From positions 372,001 through 436,000 of the forward strand of contig NZ_JACCBX010000004.1 of NCBI RefSeq assembly GCF_013409995.1: a stretch of DNA of 64,000 bases, written 5' to 3'. Source of the stretch: Neobacillus driksii. Lineage in GTDB: Bacteria > Bacillota > Bacilli > Bacillales > Cytobacillaceae. Positions 34,432 to 42,953 of the stretch are shown piece by piece (positions within the stretch are counted from its first letter, which is position 1; each line of letters starts with the position of its first letter). The notes below the pieces were generated by a model that did not search any database, was not told the DNA's origin, and saw nothing but the letters and a program-made list of their open reading frames with translations. The position numbers and the translations under genes were made by a program.

Positions 34432-36185
34432 GCTGTCACCTCCTCTTCTAAATTATTTTCCACTTGTTGACGTAAAAATTGTTCTTTATACCAGCCATCA
34501 TTAGAAAGTAGTTGTTCGTGAGTTCCTGTTTCGATTATTTTTCCATCTTCGAGAACGAGGATTTGGTCTGCATGCTCGACGGCTGACATTCGGTGAGTTG
34601 TGATTATCGTGGTTTTGTCCTCCCTAATCTCACGAATATTATCAATAATTCTCTTTTCTGTTTTGGCATCAACAGCCGACAACGAATCGTCAAGAATCAA
34701 AATGTCAGGATTTTTTATTAACGCTCGTGCAATCGATATTCTTTGTTTTTGACCCCCGGACAATGCTACACCTTTTTCACCGACTAGTGTTTCTAGTCCT
34801 TCCGGCAGCATCTCTAAATCCTTTCTAAATGCTGCTAGCTCAATCGCCTTATCCAATTCCTCATCCGTTGCCGCTGTGTTTCCAAAAAGAATATTTTCTT
34901 TAACACTTTTTGAAAACAGAACATGATCTTGAGGAACATAGCCAATCCATCTGCGAACTTGGTTTAGGGTTTGCTCTTTTAGAGGTACACCTGAGATAGA
35001 CAATTCACCTGTTCCAAGAGGATATTGCCGCAGCAACTGTTTAATCAGGGTGGTTTTTCCGCTGCCTGTTTTTCCAACAATTCCTAACGTCTGTCCTTGA
35101 AGCAACTGAACAGAAATATTCTTTAAATTATCCTCCTTTGAAGAAGGATAGCGAAATGTTACCTCTTTGAAATTGATTCTATCGGGGGTTTCAACTATCA
35201 CTGGCATTGAAGGATTTTCAACCGGTTCCTGAAAGGACAATGTTTCATTTACCCTATCTAGTGAGGCATTTCCCCTTTGCATAATATTAATTAATTCACC
35301 TATTGCAAACATTGGCCAGATTAACATTCCTAAATATACATTAAAGGAAACAAGGTCACCTAAGGTAATTGCTTGATTAAAAACTAAATAAGCTCCATAA
35401 CCTAGTCCAATCATATAGCTTACACCAACCAGTATTTTTACGGTTGGATCAAATAAGGAATCAATCCTTGCAACTTTAATATTTTTATGAAAGACATCTT
35501 CTGTTAATTGATGGAACCTACCTCGATCTGCTTCTTCTTGAACATATGCACGAATAACCCTTACACCTGCAACCGACTCTAGTACGCGATCATTTAACTC
35601 CCCAAAAGCATCCTGCGCTTCCATAAAGCGCTTATGAATTCTATTTCCATAAATTTGCATGATATATGCCATAATTGGCAATGGAAGGATCGCTGCAATG
35701 GTTAACTTCCAGCTTATTAAAATCCCCATCGTAATAATTAAGGTAAGCATCCAAACACTTGAATCTACCAAGGTCAATATCCCAAATCCTGCGGTGATGG
35801 AGATTGCCTTTAAATCATTGGTGGCTCTTGCCATTAGGTCGCCCGTTCGATTTTTTTCATAAAAGGTAGGCGACATCTTTAACAAATGTTTCATGAATCG
35901 GGACCTTAACTTCCTCTCAACAAGAAAAGCTCCACCGAATAATTTGTACATCCAAACATATGTGATTCCATATGAAAGAACCATAATCAAGATAAGATAG
36001 ACTAAATACTTTAAAATTTTTCCGTTATTCATTTCCCCAAGATGAATATCATCTATTGCCATTCCTATTATTTTAGGCGGCACAACATCAAAAATCCCAA
36101 CCAGAATTAGTAACGATATCGCAATTACATACCGCTTCCAATATTCTTTAAAAAACCATCCCAATTTCTTTAAAACCGAAAACAT
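34428..36185 (-). CDS. yheI: Heterodimeric multidrug ABC exporter subunit YheI (BmrC type)
   Basis: 585 aa. Six-helix membrane domain, then ATPase: Walker A GKTGSGKTT, signature GVALSGGQKQRIS, but Walker B is ILILDDSLSAVD with Asp in place of the catalytic Glu. This is the degenerate site that marks the BmrC half of the asymmetric BmrC/BmrD exporter. It is preceded by a leader peptide and two terminators, so expression is probably induced by translation-inhibiting drugs. AAGGGGGTA precedes the start. Confidence 0.94.
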   Translation of the reverse strand: MFSVLKKLGWFFKEYWKRYVIAISLLILVGIFDVVPPKIIGMAIDDIHLGEMNNGKILKYLVYLILIMVLSYGITYVWMYKLFGGAFLVERKLRSRFMKHLLKMSPTFYEKNRTGDLMARATNDLKAISITAGFGILTLVDSSVWMLTLIITMGILISWKLTIAAILPLPIMAYIMQIYGNRIHKRFMEAQDAFGELNDRVLESVAGVRVIRAYVQEEADRGRFHQLTEDVFHKNIKVARIDSLFDPTVKILVGVSYMIGLGYGAYLVFNQAITLGDLVSFNVYLGMLIWPMFAIGELINIMQRGNASLDRVNETLSFQEPVENPSMPVIVETPDRINFKEVTFRYPSSKEDNLKNISVQLLQGQTLGIVGKTGSGKTTLIKQLLRQYPLGTGELSISGVPLKEQTLNQVRRWIGYVPQDHVLFSKSVKENILFGNTAATDEELDKAIELAAFRKDLEMLPEGLETLVGEKGVALSGGQKQRISIARALIKNPDILILDDSLSAVDAKTEKRIIDNIREIREDKTTIITTHRMSAVEHADQILVLEDGKIIETGTHEQLLSNDGWYKEQFLRQQVENNLEEEVTA

Positions 36186-36201
36186 CTCATTACCCCCTTG
36201 T

Positions 36202-36243
36202 AAAAAAAGAAAAAGACATACCGCAAAAGAGTGCAGTATGCCT
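36202..36243 (-). terminator. Second attenuator hairpin before yheI
   Basis: On the minus strand GGCATACTGCA, CTCTT, TTGCGGTATGTC followed by TTTTTCTTTTTTT. It lies only 17 bp before the yheI start, so read-through of this site is required for exporter expression. Confidence 0.8.
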
Positions 36244-36261
36244 CGACACTAAAAAAAGAGA

Positions 36262-36307
36262 CAAAAAAACACACGTTACGTATTAAAAAGAACGCAACCT
36301 GTGTTTT
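36262..36307 (-). terminator. First attenuator hairpin before yheI
   Basis: On the minus strand ACACAGGTTGCGT and ACGTAACGTGTGT pair with few mismatches around TTCTTTTTAAT-like loop sequence, followed by TTTTTTTG. It lies about 30 nt after the stop codon of the leader peptide. Confidence 0.8.
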
Positions 36308-36334
36308 AATTATCAATAAATTAAAATAGACTCA

Positions 36335-36409
36335 CTAAAAAAAGGTCGTCTGGGAGCAGGTTACATTCGGATATTCAGTTGCTGATAAAGTTCTGTCTAA
36401 AACAATCAT
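36335..36409 (-). CDS. Leader peptide of the yheIH exporter (BmrB-like)
   Basis: 24 codons from ATG 36409 with a perfect AAAAGGAGG ribosome site. The peptide runs MIVLDRTLSATEYPNVTCSQ then TTFF. It is followed by two terminators and then yheI. In B. subtilis bmrB is a leader peptide whose translation controls bmrCD by attenuation when ribosomes stall. The peptide here is about half as long as BmrB and the match is in layout rather than sequence. The role as a stalling sensor is inferred. Confidence 0.65.
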   Translation of the reverse strand: MIVLDRTLSATEYPNVTCSQTTFF

Positions 36410-36509
36410 CTTGTAACCCTCCTTTTCCTTTTTTTACATCCTTTGTTAGATTATCACCAGTTTATTTATATGTCAATTCTTATTTTTCAGAATCTTCCTT
36501 ATTGATTAA

Positions 36510-36707
36510 TCAGCCCTTTTTCGAAAACATCTTACGAACAAATAATAAATAAAAAAGTGTTGGCATCGGAGCCTGAATAAGACCAATGATTCCCCATAAC
36601 CAATAGTTGTGATTTCGTTTCCTAGCGTCTAAAAATAAAAAAATACTTTGCAGTAAAAGGATTGCTGCAACGATAATGATTAATGCAGGTGATAATTCGT
36701 TACTCAT
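36510..36707 (-). CDS. YxlD-like two-span membrane protein
   Basis: 65 aa, two hydrophobic helices joined by LDARKRNHNYW, as in PLDc_N/YxlD-type proteins. Third gene of the sigY-like operon, overlapping the previous gene by 8 bp. In B. subtilis YxlC and YxlD together restrain sigma-Y, so it is probably part of the anti-sigma system. Confidence 0.7.
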   Translation of the reverse strand: MSNELSPALIIIVAAILLLQSIFLFLDARKRNHNYWLWGIIGLIQAPMPTLFYLLFVRKMFSKKG

Positions 36708-37050
36708 TAATCTTCACCTTCTTACGTAAACTCGTAATTGTATAAAATACAATAAAAATCGGAGTAATAATTTGAATGAAGAGAAAAACAAAAGGCAATT
36801 GATAAAATGAAACGATGATTCCACTTAAAATGAATAATGCAATTATAAGAAATAGGGATAATTCTTTCCTTAGTTTTTTTCTGTTATTTTCCTTCTCGGT
36901 TATGACCATATTTTCAAACCATTGTAAGTCCGGTGTATAGACAGGGAATTGATCAACCTTGCTTAAACCATCTTGCAGTTCGTGAATAGCATCCAAGTCA
37001 TGATTATTTTGTTGTTCGTTGTCGAGTATGACGACTTTCTGTTTCTTCAC
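36700..37050 (-). CDS. YxlC-like anti-sigma membrane protein
   Basis: 116 aa, initiated by GTG at 37050 inside the 3' end of the sigma gene (47-bp overlap). The soluble N-terminal 70 residues should face the cytoplasm and could bind the sigma factor; two membrane helices follow (about 67-85 and 87-107). Position and topology match YxlC. The large overlap makes the exact start uncertain. Confidence 0.68.
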   Translation of the reverse strand: MKKQKVVILDNEQQNNHDLDAIHELQDGLSKVDQFPVYTPDLQWFENMVITEKENNRKKLRKELSLFLIIALFILSGIIVSFYQLPFVFLFIQIITPIFIVFYTITSLRKKVKINE

Positions 37051-37561
37051 CTAGTTTCAGCTCCCTTCTTACTGCCAAAATTCCATTATGAACCCTAGAT
37101 TTCACTGTTCCTGAAGAAATTTTCATCCATGCACCAATTTCATCGTATGAATACCCATAATAATGCTTCAATACAATGGGAACCCGGACGTCTACAGGTA
37201 ATTTTCCTAATGCCTCTAGTGCATCGTTCCATTCCTCGTTCCTGCTTTCAAAATGCCATTTCAGTTTTCGAAAAACTTCTTCTTGTCCTTTCCATTGGTT
37301 TTCTCTCTTTTGTTTTCTACATTGGTCAATATAAGCATTAGTGGCAATCGAGATTAACCAAGTTGAAAATTTACTTTGACCATTATAGAGATGAATCTTT
37401 TGAATACACTTTGCCATTGTTTCTTGTGCTAGTTCCTCTGCCATATCAGGATTCATTGTAATTTTTATTAAATACTTTACAAGGAATGGATAATTTTCTT
37501 TAAACAACATGGCAAATGCAAGATGATCCCCTTCTTTTGCACTTTTTATTAACGGATCCAT
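37004..37561 (-). CDS. sigY: ECF sigma factor, SigY-like
   Basis: 185 aa from ATG 37561 with GAGAGGAC upstream. Region 2 (NPDMAEELAQETMAKC, FSTWLISIATNAYIDQCRK) and region 4 (LPVDVRVPIVLKHYYGYSYD, SSGTVKSRVHNG) are clear. The two following membrane genes and an autoregulatory-type promoter point to the sigma-Y group rather than SigW or SigX. It responds to an envelope or nutrient signal not known here. Confidence 0.82.
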   Translation of the reverse strand: MDPLIKSAKEGDHLAFAMLFKENYPFLVKYLIKITMNPDMAEELAQETMAKCIQKIHLYNGQSKFSTWLISIATNAYIDQCRKQKRENQWKGQEEVFRKLKWHFESRNEEWNDALEALGKLPVDVRVPIVLKHYYGYSYDEIGAWMKISSGTVKSRVHNGILAVRRELKLGEETESRHTRQRTTK

Positions 37562-37614
37562 CACACTTGTCCTCTCTTTCCCCCATCTACCCTCAATTTT
37601 CTGTCTATGTATAC

Positions 37615-37639
37615 GACGTGCAAATACAAATTTCGTTCA
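37615..37639 (-). promoter_or_regulatory. Candidate sigma-Y autoregulatory promoter
   Basis: On the minus strand TGAACG (37634-37639) and CGTC (37615-37618) are separated by 15 bp, matching the TGAAC/CGTC pattern of ECF promoters and the known sigY promoter. It lies about 54 bp before the sigma gene. Confidence 0.6.
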
Positions 37640-37673
37640 TTTTAATTTGGTGAATATTTTAATTCTATCACAA

Positions 37674-37700
37674 AAGGCACGAATTTCTTCGTGCCTTTCT
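37674..37700 (-). terminator. Terminator after the class A PBP gene
   Basis: AAAGGCACGAA, GAAA, TTCGTGCCTTTT on the minus strand, directly behind the stop codon at 37702. Confidence 0.88.
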
Positions 37701-37701
37701 G

Positions 37702-39732
37702 TTAATGATTCATGTTTGGCCCTATTTTTTTCCAGCGTTTTTCCCACTTTTCTTTTTGTTTTTTCCACCTTTCTTCCCATTTTCTCGGGCCATCATTAAA
37801 ATACTCTTCAAGTGATTTTCGGCTCTGTTCTGCCTCTTCCTCTTGCTTCTTTTCAATTAAAGTATCAATGTGAGGGACATTGAATTTACTAGAAGGAGTA
37901 CCTTGTAATGCCTGTTTCATTACTTCACGAAAAAGAATAGCTGCTCCTGCTCCGCTTGTCGTTTTCAAGTAGTGTTTTTCATCGGTTTTATCGTAGCCCA
38001 CCCACACAGCTCCGACAAGTTGTGGTGAGTAGCCAACAAACCATTGGTCCTTTACCCCAGTGATTCCTTCTATCGGTACTTGCGTCGAACCTGTTTTGCC
38101 TGCAATCTCTCTACCCGAAATTTGTGCGCTTTTTCCGGACCCGTACTCAACAACCCCAAGGAGCATGGTGGTAATGTGATCAGTTACGGATTTAGTTGTG
38201 ACTTTTTCCCTTTTTTCCTTCCATTGTCCAATAATATTACCCTCTGTATCCACAATCTTTTTAATGACATGAGCTTTAATTTTAACTCCATTATTCGGGA
38301 AGACAGAATAGGCCTCAGCCATGACAAGCGGCGATACTCCTTGTTCTAATCCACCGAGTGCAAGTGATAGATTACGATCACCCTTTTGCAAAGGTATACC
38401 AAAGCGTTTGGTTGAATTTATTCCTTTTTCAATTCCTATCTCATTTAATAACCAGACTGCAGACACATTTTTTGAATCTTTCACTGCTTCATACATTGGC
38501 ACTTCACCAGCATATTCATGATTATAATTTTTTGGCTCGTATTCTCCAAAGGTCATTGGTTCATCTTTTAACATATCCGTTATTTTCCAGCCCGCTTCGA
38601 GGGCAGGTGTAAAGACTGCGATTGGTTTAATAGAAGAACCTGGCTGTGCTTTTAATTGAGTGGCACGGTTATAACCTCTAAAGGTATGCTCCCCTCGTCC
38701 GCCAACAAGGGCACGGATTCCACCCGTTTTGGGGTCAAGTAATATCCCTCCGCTTTGAATCAGAGAATCTGACCCCCTCGGAAATAAATCATCTCTTTGA
38801 TACGTCTCCTCCATCGCTTTTTGCATAGCAGGATCTAGTTCCGTGTATATTTGATAGCCGCCTGTTAATAATTCATCCTGTGATAAATGATAGACATTGA
38901 TGGCTTCTTCAAAAACTTGATCAACATAGTGCGGATACTTCCCTCGAAATGGATCTCCTCCTTTATTATTTAAGATAACCTTTTCATTTATCGCTTGGTC
39001 ATATTGTTCTGTTGTAATATAGCCTTGATTCTTCATTTGATTGAGTACCAGATTTCTCCTCTCGGTTGCCTTGTCCAAGTGCTGATAGGGGTTTAGAGAA
39101 GAAGGTGCTTTTATTAGACCTGCCAGTAAGGCTGATTCGCTAATAGTGAGATCTTCGACTTCTTTGGCAAAATAATTGCTTGCTGCATGCTTGATCCCCC
39201 ACGCACCATCACCAAAATAAATCTGATTTAAGTACATCTGAAGGATTTCTGATTTACTGAATTGTCTCTCGATTTCCATCGCTAAAAACACTTCATCTAT
39301 CTTCCTTTTCAGGGTTTTCTGAGAGGTTAGCAACGTGTTTTTTGTTAATTGCTGGGTAATTGTACTGCCGCCTTCTACCATTCCACGGGCTTTTATGTCG
39401 CGAATAAGTGCTCTAATAATACCAATATAATCTACACCATGATGTTCATAGAATCGACGGTCCTCTATTGCAATTACTGCATTTTTCATCGATTCTGGTA
39501 CCTCATCAATGGAAATACCTTCATTTTTATTCGCAGACACTTTACTTGCAACCTCACCATTCAAATCATAAAATACGGTTGCCTGGGGAAGTTCATTCTT
39601 TAGTGAAGAAATATCTGCATCCATAGAATAAGCGTAGACAATCCCTAGAAAGCCTAAAACTAAAAGAGAAAACGCCAGAACCATTACTTGGTTCATATGC
39701 CATCGCTTCCAATTATTCACTACCTTTTTCAT
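37702..39732 (-). CDS. Class A penicillin-binding protein, PbpF/PbpG-like
   Basis: 676 aa bifunctional cell-wall synthase. One N-terminal membrane helix (residues 15-36), glycosyltransferase motifs EDRRFYEHHGVD and GGSTITQQLTKN, then a transpeptidase domain with PGSSIKP (active Ser), SKN and GKTGST. The C-terminus ends in a highly charged Trp/Lys-rich helix. Length and sequence fit PBP2C/PBP2D, which function in spore peptidoglycan formation in B. subtilis; which one is not decided. Monocistronic. Confidence 0.85.
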   Translation of the reverse strand: MKKVVNNWKRWHMNQVMVLAFSLLVLGFLGIVYAYSMDADISSLKNELPQATVFYDLNGEVASKVSANKNEGISIDEVPESMKNAVIAIEDRRFYEHHGVDYIGIIRALIRDIKARGMVEGGSTITQQLTKNTLLTSQKTLKRKIDEVFLAMEIERQFSKSEILQMYLNQIYFGDGAWGIKHAASNYFAKEVEDLTISESALLAGLIKAPSSLNPYQHLDKATERRNLVLNQMKNQGYITTEQYDQAINEKVILNNKGGDPFRGKYPHYVDQVFEEAINVYHLSQDELLTGGYQIYTELDPAMQKAMEETYQRDDLFPRGSDSLIQSGGILLDPKTGGIRALVGGRGEHTFRGYNRATQLKAQPGSSIKPIAVFTPALEAGWKITDMLKDEPMTFGEYEPKNYNHEYAGEVPMYEAVKDSKNVSAVWLLNEIGIEKGINSTKRFGIPLQKGDRNLSLALGGLEQGVSPLVMAEAYSVFPNNGVKIKAHVIKKIVDTEGNIIGQWKEKREKVTTKSVTDHITTMLLGVVEYGSGKSAQISGREIAGKTGSTQVPIEGITGVKDQWFVGYSPQLVGAVWVGYDKTDEKHYLKTTSGAGAAILFREVMKQALQGTPSSKFNVPHIDTLIEKKQEEEAEQSRKSLEEYFNDGPRKWEERWKKQKEKWEKRWKKIGPNMNH

Positions 39733-39815
39733 AATTCCTCCTTAAGAAATAAGAAATGAAGGACATCATTTTCTTTTTCCCAAAAAGGGGAAATATTAAC
39801 CAATTTTGTGGTAAA

Positions 39816-39851
39816 AAAAAAAAGCACTCGAAATTGCATTCGATTGCTTTT
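39816..39851 (-). terminator. Terminator after the XRE gene
   Basis: On the minus strand AAAAGCAATCGAATG, CAATTT, CGAGTGCTTTT followed by a run of T residues. It begins at the stop codon of the regulator. Confidence 0.75.
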
Positions 39852-40307
39852 CTATTCATTCTTGGTTAATTCTTTAAAGCGGATTTTGGATTGTTTTTCG
39901 TCAAAGCTGCTGTATACCCGATAATGTTTTTCATCCAATATACGGAAATGCTTACTTAGAATATTCTGCTGGAGAACAAATCCGTTCCTTCTAGTGACTA
40001 CACGCCACCAAATTTTCCCTCCAAAGGTTTTCATTCTACGATAATCTATTCCTTCGCGTGCCACAGTTTCCAAGACTTCTAACGGTTCATTTCCAAATAA
40101 AAATTGGACGGTTTCTGTTTCTCTAAATAAAGCACAAATGGTGACTACCGTAGACCAGCCTGCCAGCACTCTACCTTTTTCAATTTGAACCAAGGTTTTT
40201 TTTGATACACCAATGATCTCTGCCATTTTATCCTGAGTATATCCTGCTTCAGTACGAATCAACCGCAGTTTATCTGAAACTAGCATAATAATTTCATCTC
40301 TATTCAA
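39852..40307 (-). CDS. XRE-family transcriptional regulator
   Basis: 151 aa. N-terminal helix-turn-helix (residues 8-65: KLRLIRTEAGYTQDKMAEII, GVSKKTLVQIEKGR) of the Cro/CI type. The C-terminal half is basic with several Trp and Arg and has no ligand motif I recognise; KTFGGKIWWRVVTRRNGF suggests further nucleic-acid contact. Monocistronic, between the PBP gene and the feo operon. Target unknown. Confidence 0.78.
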   Translation of the reverse strand: MNRDEIIMLVSDKLRLIRTEAGYTQDKMAEIIGVSKKTLVQIEKGRVLAGWSTVVTICALFRETETVQFLFGNEPLEVLETVAREGIDYRRMKTFGGKIWWRVVTRRNGFVLQQNILSKHFRILDEKHYRVYSSFDEKQSKIRFKELTKNE

Positions 40308-40411
40308 TTAAAACCCTTCCTTCAAAACACCTATTAGTGTAATTTTACACAAGTTCTCTCATATTGAAAAGAAAAAACTGCTATCCATAAATGAATAGCA
40401 GTTTTACAGTT

Positions 40412-40567
40412 TTATTTTGGCGGAACTCCACATTGACCTTGACTAGAGCAAGACTTTTGAAGGTCACATGCAGCACATTTCCCTTTTTTTGATTTATTTA
40501 TAAACTTCACCAATGCCCAAGTGGCGTAACCAAATATCGCAGTGCCAATAAAGATATTAGCTATCAT
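40412..40567 (-). CDS. FeoB-associated Cys-rich membrane protein
   Basis: 51 aa from ATG 40567 (GAGGATG upstream). One membrane helix MIANIFIGTAIFGYATWAL, then a basic linker and a cysteine cluster CAACDLQKSC plus two more Cys. This is the FeoB_associated family, which accompanies ferrous iron transporters in Firmicutes. It ends the feoA-feoB operon, 18 bp after feoB, and may handle Fe(II) on the inner face or aid FeoB. Confidence 0.88.
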   Translation of the reverse strand: MIANIFIGTAIFGYATWALVKFINKSKKGKCAACDLQKSCSSQGQCGVPPK

Positions 40568-40585
40568 ACGGTACACATCCTCATC

Positions 40586-42592
40586 TTAGACTAATCCAAA
40601 CAGTTTTCCGCCCTGAAAAATGACCAAGCATAAAACATAAGCAATAAACAATGCATACATCATTGAAAAAGCAGTCCATTTCTTTGAGCCAGTTTCTTTA
40701 TAAATAGTAGCCGTAGTAGCTAAACAAGGAATATATAAAAGGATAAAAACCATAAAGCTATAGGCCGCAAGCGGTGTGTAATAATTGCTCAATAAACCTT
40801 GTAAGCCCGCATCATTTGGAACAAAGTAAATAATATTCATGGTAGAAATAATTGCTTCTTTTGCTAAAAATCCTGTTATTAACGAAGCTGCCGCTTGCCA
40901 AGTACCGAACCCAATTGGTTCTAGAACCGGCGCAAATAAATTACCTATTGCAGCTAAAAAGCTATCATCCATAGCCACTTTTAATCCATTAGGACCTGCA
41001 TATGATAATAGCCATATGAAAACCGAACCTGTGAAAATAAACGTCCCTGCTTTACGAATAAAACCCTTTCCCTTATCCCATGTACTTCTCCAAAGCGATT
41101 GAAATTGTGGAAGGCGATAAGGCGGCAGTTCAATCACGAAAAGTGATGTTTCGGATTTTAATAGTGTTTTAGTAAATATTTTTGCTAAAACAAGAGCGAC
41201 AACGATACCTAGAACATAAAGACTTAATACCACTAGTGCTTTATGACCTACAAAAAATGCCCCTACAAATAACGCGTACACTGGTAATCTTGCCGAGCAT
41301 GACATTAGCGGAGTTAATAAAATAGTCATTAGTCGCTCGCGGGGTGTTTCAATGGTTCTAGCAGCCATGATACCAGGTACATTACAACCAAATCCTATCA
41401 TCATCGGAATAAACGCCTTGCCATTCAGCCCAACAGACTCCATAATTCTGTCCATTACCAGAGCTACCCTCGCCATATAGCCTGAATCCTCCAATAAGGA
41501 TATAAAAAAGAAAAGAATGAATATCTGTGGCACAAACACAAGGACTCCACCGACCCCGGCAATTAGTCCTTCAATAATTAATGCATGTATGAAGTCTGAG
41601 GCGTGTACAGCTCCAAGGAACTTTTCTACCCCCGTTGTAACTGTTCCGGTTAAAATTCCATCTAGAACATCTGATAGTGGAGTTCCCAGCCAATCAAAGG
41701 TCAACATAAACATCAAATACATACAAATTAAGAAAATCGGCATTCCTAAATAGCGATTCGTGACGATGGCATCAATCTTCTCTGACAATGGTACAACCGT
41801 ATTTACCTTCCGAACAGAGGTTTCAAGAATCTTTTCGATAACCTCTTTCCTCTTCAAGTAAATATAGTTTGTCAGCGATTTTACATGAATATTTTCTTGA
41901 ATTAACAAGGACTCCAAGTGTGAAATGTAAGATTCAAGTCTAGCGGGTTCTACTATGTCAGATAGGAACCTTTTTACGTATTCATTCCCTTCAAATAATT
42001 GAAGAGCAAGCCATCTAGGTGAATGATCTGTCTTGCCGATAAGCTCAATACTTAATCTAGTAATAGCCTCTTCAACTGCTTTGCCATAATATACATGTTT
42101 TTTTACCTTTGAATGACTTGAACTGGTTGAAATAACCTCTATTAATCGATCACATCCTTTGCCGCTTCTCGCAACAACAGGAACCACACTCACGCCTAAA
42201 ATCTGTGATAATTTTTCCGTATCAATTTGTATGCCTCGATTGGCCGCGACATCCACCATATTCAAACCGATTAGTGCCGGTTTTTCATATTCGAGCAATT
42301 GTAATGTTAAATGCAAATTACGCTCTAATTGCGATGCATCCAAAATATTAAGCAGCCTGTCTACAGGTTCCTCTAAGAAAAAGGTCGTAACTACCCCTTC
42401 GTCTCTTGATAATGGATTAAGTGAATAAACCCCTGGCAAATCAATTAATCTTCCTATATTTTTTTTGAAAACTCCGACTTTCTTTTCAACTGTAACGCCG
42501 CTCCAGTTGCCAACATACTCATAGGAACCAGTAAGATTATTAAACAATGAAGTCTTTCCGGTATTCGGGTTTCCAATAAGTGCGATTTCCAT
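40586..42592 (-). CDS. feoB: Ferrous iron transporter FeoB
   Basis: 668 aa from ATG 42592 (GGAGAGGG upstream). N-terminal G domain: GNPNTGKTS (G1), DLPG (G3) and NMVD (G4). It is followed by a helical GDI-like region and a membrane domain with two Gate motifs. Imports Fe(II) across the cytoplasmic membrane. Its start overlaps the feoA stop by 1 nt. Regulated by a Fur box upstream of feoA. Confidence 0.96.
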   Translation of the reverse strand: MEIALIGNPNTGKTSLFNNLTGSYEYVGNWSGVTVEKKVGVFKKNIGRLIDLPGVYSLNPLSRDEGVVTTFFLEEPVDRLLNILDASQLERNLHLTLQLLEYEKPALIGLNMVDVAANRGIQIDTEKLSQILGVSVVPVVARSGKGCDRLIEVISTSSSHSKVKKHVYYGKAVEEAITRLSIELIGKTDHSPRWLALQLFEGNEYVKRFLSDIVEPARLESYISHLESLLIQENIHVKSLTNYIYLKRKEVIEKILETSVRKVNTVVPLSEKIDAIVTNRYLGMPIFLICMYLMFMLTFDWLGTPLSDVLDGILTGTVTTGVEKFLGAVHASDFIHALIIEGLIAGVGGVLVFVPQIFILFFFISLLEDSGYMARVALVMDRIMESVGLNGKAFIPMMIGFGCNVPGIMAARTIETPRERLMTILLTPLMSCSARLPVYALFVGAFFVGHKALVVLSLYVLGIVVALVLAKIFTKTLLKSETSLFVIELPPYRLPQFQSLWRSTWDKGKGFIRKAGTFIFTGSVFIWLLSYAGPNGLKVAMDDSFLAAIGNLFAPVLEPIGFGTWQAAASLITGFLAKEAIISTMNIIYFVPNDAGLQGLLSNYYTPLAAYSFMVFILLYIPCLATTATIYKETGSKKWTAFSMMYALFIAYVLCLVIFQGGKLFGLV

Positions 42593-42816
42593 TAAACCCT
42601 CTCCACTTCTATTAAGCAAGCTTCTTTACGACGAAGACCTACGCATTGTCCACATGATTCAAACATGACTGGTCCCCCAAAAGGCATGATGCATTTAACG
42701 CAAACCTCAGAACCTTCTGTTATCCCTAGGTCCAACAATCGTCTTTGGACCATTCTGCCAACTTTTGATATATCTATGATTTTTCCTTTATCTCCTACTT
42801 TAAACGAACCGAACAT
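42592..42816 (-). CDS. feoA: Ferrous iron transport protein FeoA
   Basis: 74 aa from ATG 42816, with AAGGG eight bases upstream; earlier in-frame ATG and GTG codons are too near the ribosome site. SH3-like FeoA domain (VGDKGKIIDI, RRLLDLGITEGSEV). Two cysteines in FESCGQCVGLRRKEAC are notable. It assists FeoB. First gene of the operon. Confidence 0.93.
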   Translation of the reverse strand: MFGSFKVGDKGKIIDISKVGRMVQRRLLDLGITEGSEVCVKCIMPFGGPVMFESCGQCVGLRRKEACLIEVERV

Positions 42817-42841
42817 CACCATCACCCTTACATAGGTTAAT

Positions 42842-42856
42842 TGAGAATGATTATCT
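42842..42856. promoter_or_regulatory. Fur box upstream of feoA
   Basis: TGAGAATGATTATCT matches the 7-1-7 Fur consensus TGATAATNATTATCA at 13 of 15 positions. It lies 26 bp before the feoA start, where iron-loaded Fur would block transcription. Confidence 0.75.
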
Positions 42857-42912
42857 TTATTTATATCATTATTTTACCATTGAAAAATGGCTGATTTTGT
42901 GACAAAAGTTCG

Positions 42913-42949
42913 AAAAAAAAATAGAAAAGTCACAGACTTTTCTATTTTT
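42913..42949 (-). terminator. Terminator after thiT
   Basis: AAAAATAGAAAAGTC, ACA, GACTTTTCTATTTTT, perfect stem with T-run on both strands, between thiT and the feo promoter region. Confidence 0.9.
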
Positions 42950-42953
42950 TAAC

